The notes below the pieces were generated by a model. The model saw only the letters and a program-made list of their open reading frames with translations, ran no database searches and had not been told where the DNA came from. A stretch of 64,000 nucleotides of DNA. Origin: Paenibacillus crassostreae. Its GTDB lineage: Bacteria; Bacillota; Bacilli; Paenibacillales; Paenibacillaceae. The stretch spans positions 868,001 through 932,000 of the forward strand of contig NZ_CP017770.1 in the NCBI RefSeq assembly GCF_001857945.1, written 5' to 3'. This document shows, piece by piece, positions 63,676-64,000 of this stretch. Within the stretch, counting starts at the first letter, position 1. Every line of letters begins with the position of its first letter. A program made the translations under genes and the position numbers.

Positions 63676-64000
63676 TTAGTTACGGTTGAATACAACATCT
63701 TCTACCATCGTTTCACTCTGCTCATTATTGTCTGCATCTAGATATAACATGTTACTCTCCGAAGTGAGTCTTAGCGGGAAATAACTCTTGCGCTCTATGG
63801 TTAAATGATACACTGTACTTACATTCGCATGTTGTAACATCGTCTGTAGTTGCTCTTCCCCTTGCTTCCATATTGCTTCTAATTCCAATTGCACTTCCGG
63901 ATGATACGATGAGTCTGATTGGGGATTCAAGCTTGCCAATTCACTACTCAGTTCACTCTCTAACCAATTCAAGGCGTCCTCAGGATTCAATTCAATCCGA
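63676..64000 (-). CDS. C-terminal part of a hypothetical protein (cut by window edge)
   Basis: The frame is open to base 64000, so the start lies outside the window; a TTG at 63990 has no clear ribosome site. The visible 107 residues are acidic (NPEDALNWLESELSSELASLNPQSD) and end with a beta-rich part (YHLTIERKSYFPLRLTSESNMLYLDADNNEQSETMVEDVVF). No family recognised. Confidence 0.6.
   Translation of the reverse strand, partial: RIELNPEDALNWLESELSSELASLNPQSDSSYHPEVQLELEAIWKQGEEQLQTMLQHANVSTVYHLTIERKSYFPLRLTSESNMLYLDADNNEQSETMVEDVVFNRN

Noticed and set aside
1..64000. tRNA, rRNA, CRISPR or prophage elements
   Set aside because: None was found on reading both strands: no repeat-spacer array, no rRNA sequence, no recognisable tRNA with CCA end, no integrase apart from the IS transposase.

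Overview
The window is low-GC DNA from an endospore-forming Bacillales bacterium, most likely Paenibacillus or a close relative. The gene order around gmk, priA, fmt, prkC, rpe and rpmB matches the B. subtilis ylo region. Other pointers are spoVM, remA, ylbF/ylbG, a SpoVIF-like gene, ylaN next to ftsW, strong AGGAGG-type ribosome binding sites and frequent TTG/GTG starts. The genus is inference. No rRNA, tRNA or CRISPR array was seen.

Left third (1-21.7 kb), accessory. It begins with a nitrite and NO metabolism region: nirB (cut by the window edge), the Fe-S repair gene ric, a CuA-type cupredoxin lipoprotein, and a six-gene operon with DUF2249 proteins, a COX1/NnrS-like membrane protein, a DUF59 (MIP18/PaaD) protein and copper nitrite reductase nirK. 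Flavohemoglobin hmp and a very short Crp/Fnr-family regulator follow. TGTGA-N6-TCACA boxes or close variants precede nirB (two in tandem), ric, the divergent cupredoxin/nirK pair and hmp. At nirB, nirK and hmp they lie close to -41.5 from a -10 element, so these genes look like one Crp/Fnr regulon. Interspersed are a keto-sugar-type catabolic cluster with an AraC regulator, an msrAB fusion, and a YitT transporter-like gene with a long structured leader. An SOS operon with two LexA boxes encodes a Y-family polymerase flanked by two homologous small proteins of unknown function.

Middle (21.7-51.8 kb), core. spoVIF-like, recG, degV, fakA (yloV) and rpmB are followed by an intact IS3-family element (27603-28898, 3-bp target duplication). 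The element is inserted two bases beyond the stop codon of the 26-codon gene spoVM. Then come the conserved leftward genes rpe, rsgA, prkC, prpC, rlmN, rsmB, fmt, def, priA, coaBC, rpoZ, gmk, remA and yicC. yitJ-type metH/metF and dapF lie between yicC and the Ca-ATPase gene, and rqcH is divergent from the ATPase gene.

Right part (51.8-64 kb). A PHP phosphoesterase, a LysR regulator, ylbG and ylbF are followed by an overlapping pair encoding a bacterial XPB-like helicase and its PF13625 partner. Then come an M20 amidohydrolase, yugN, ftsW, an Asp23 protein, ylaN, an HPr-like protein lacking the catalytic His region, an M29 aminopeptidase, and the end of an unidentified gene.

Several CDS starts below differ from the longest open frame, where a ribosome binding site and the family N-terminus favour an internal start. 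All family calls were made by reading the sequence, without database searches.
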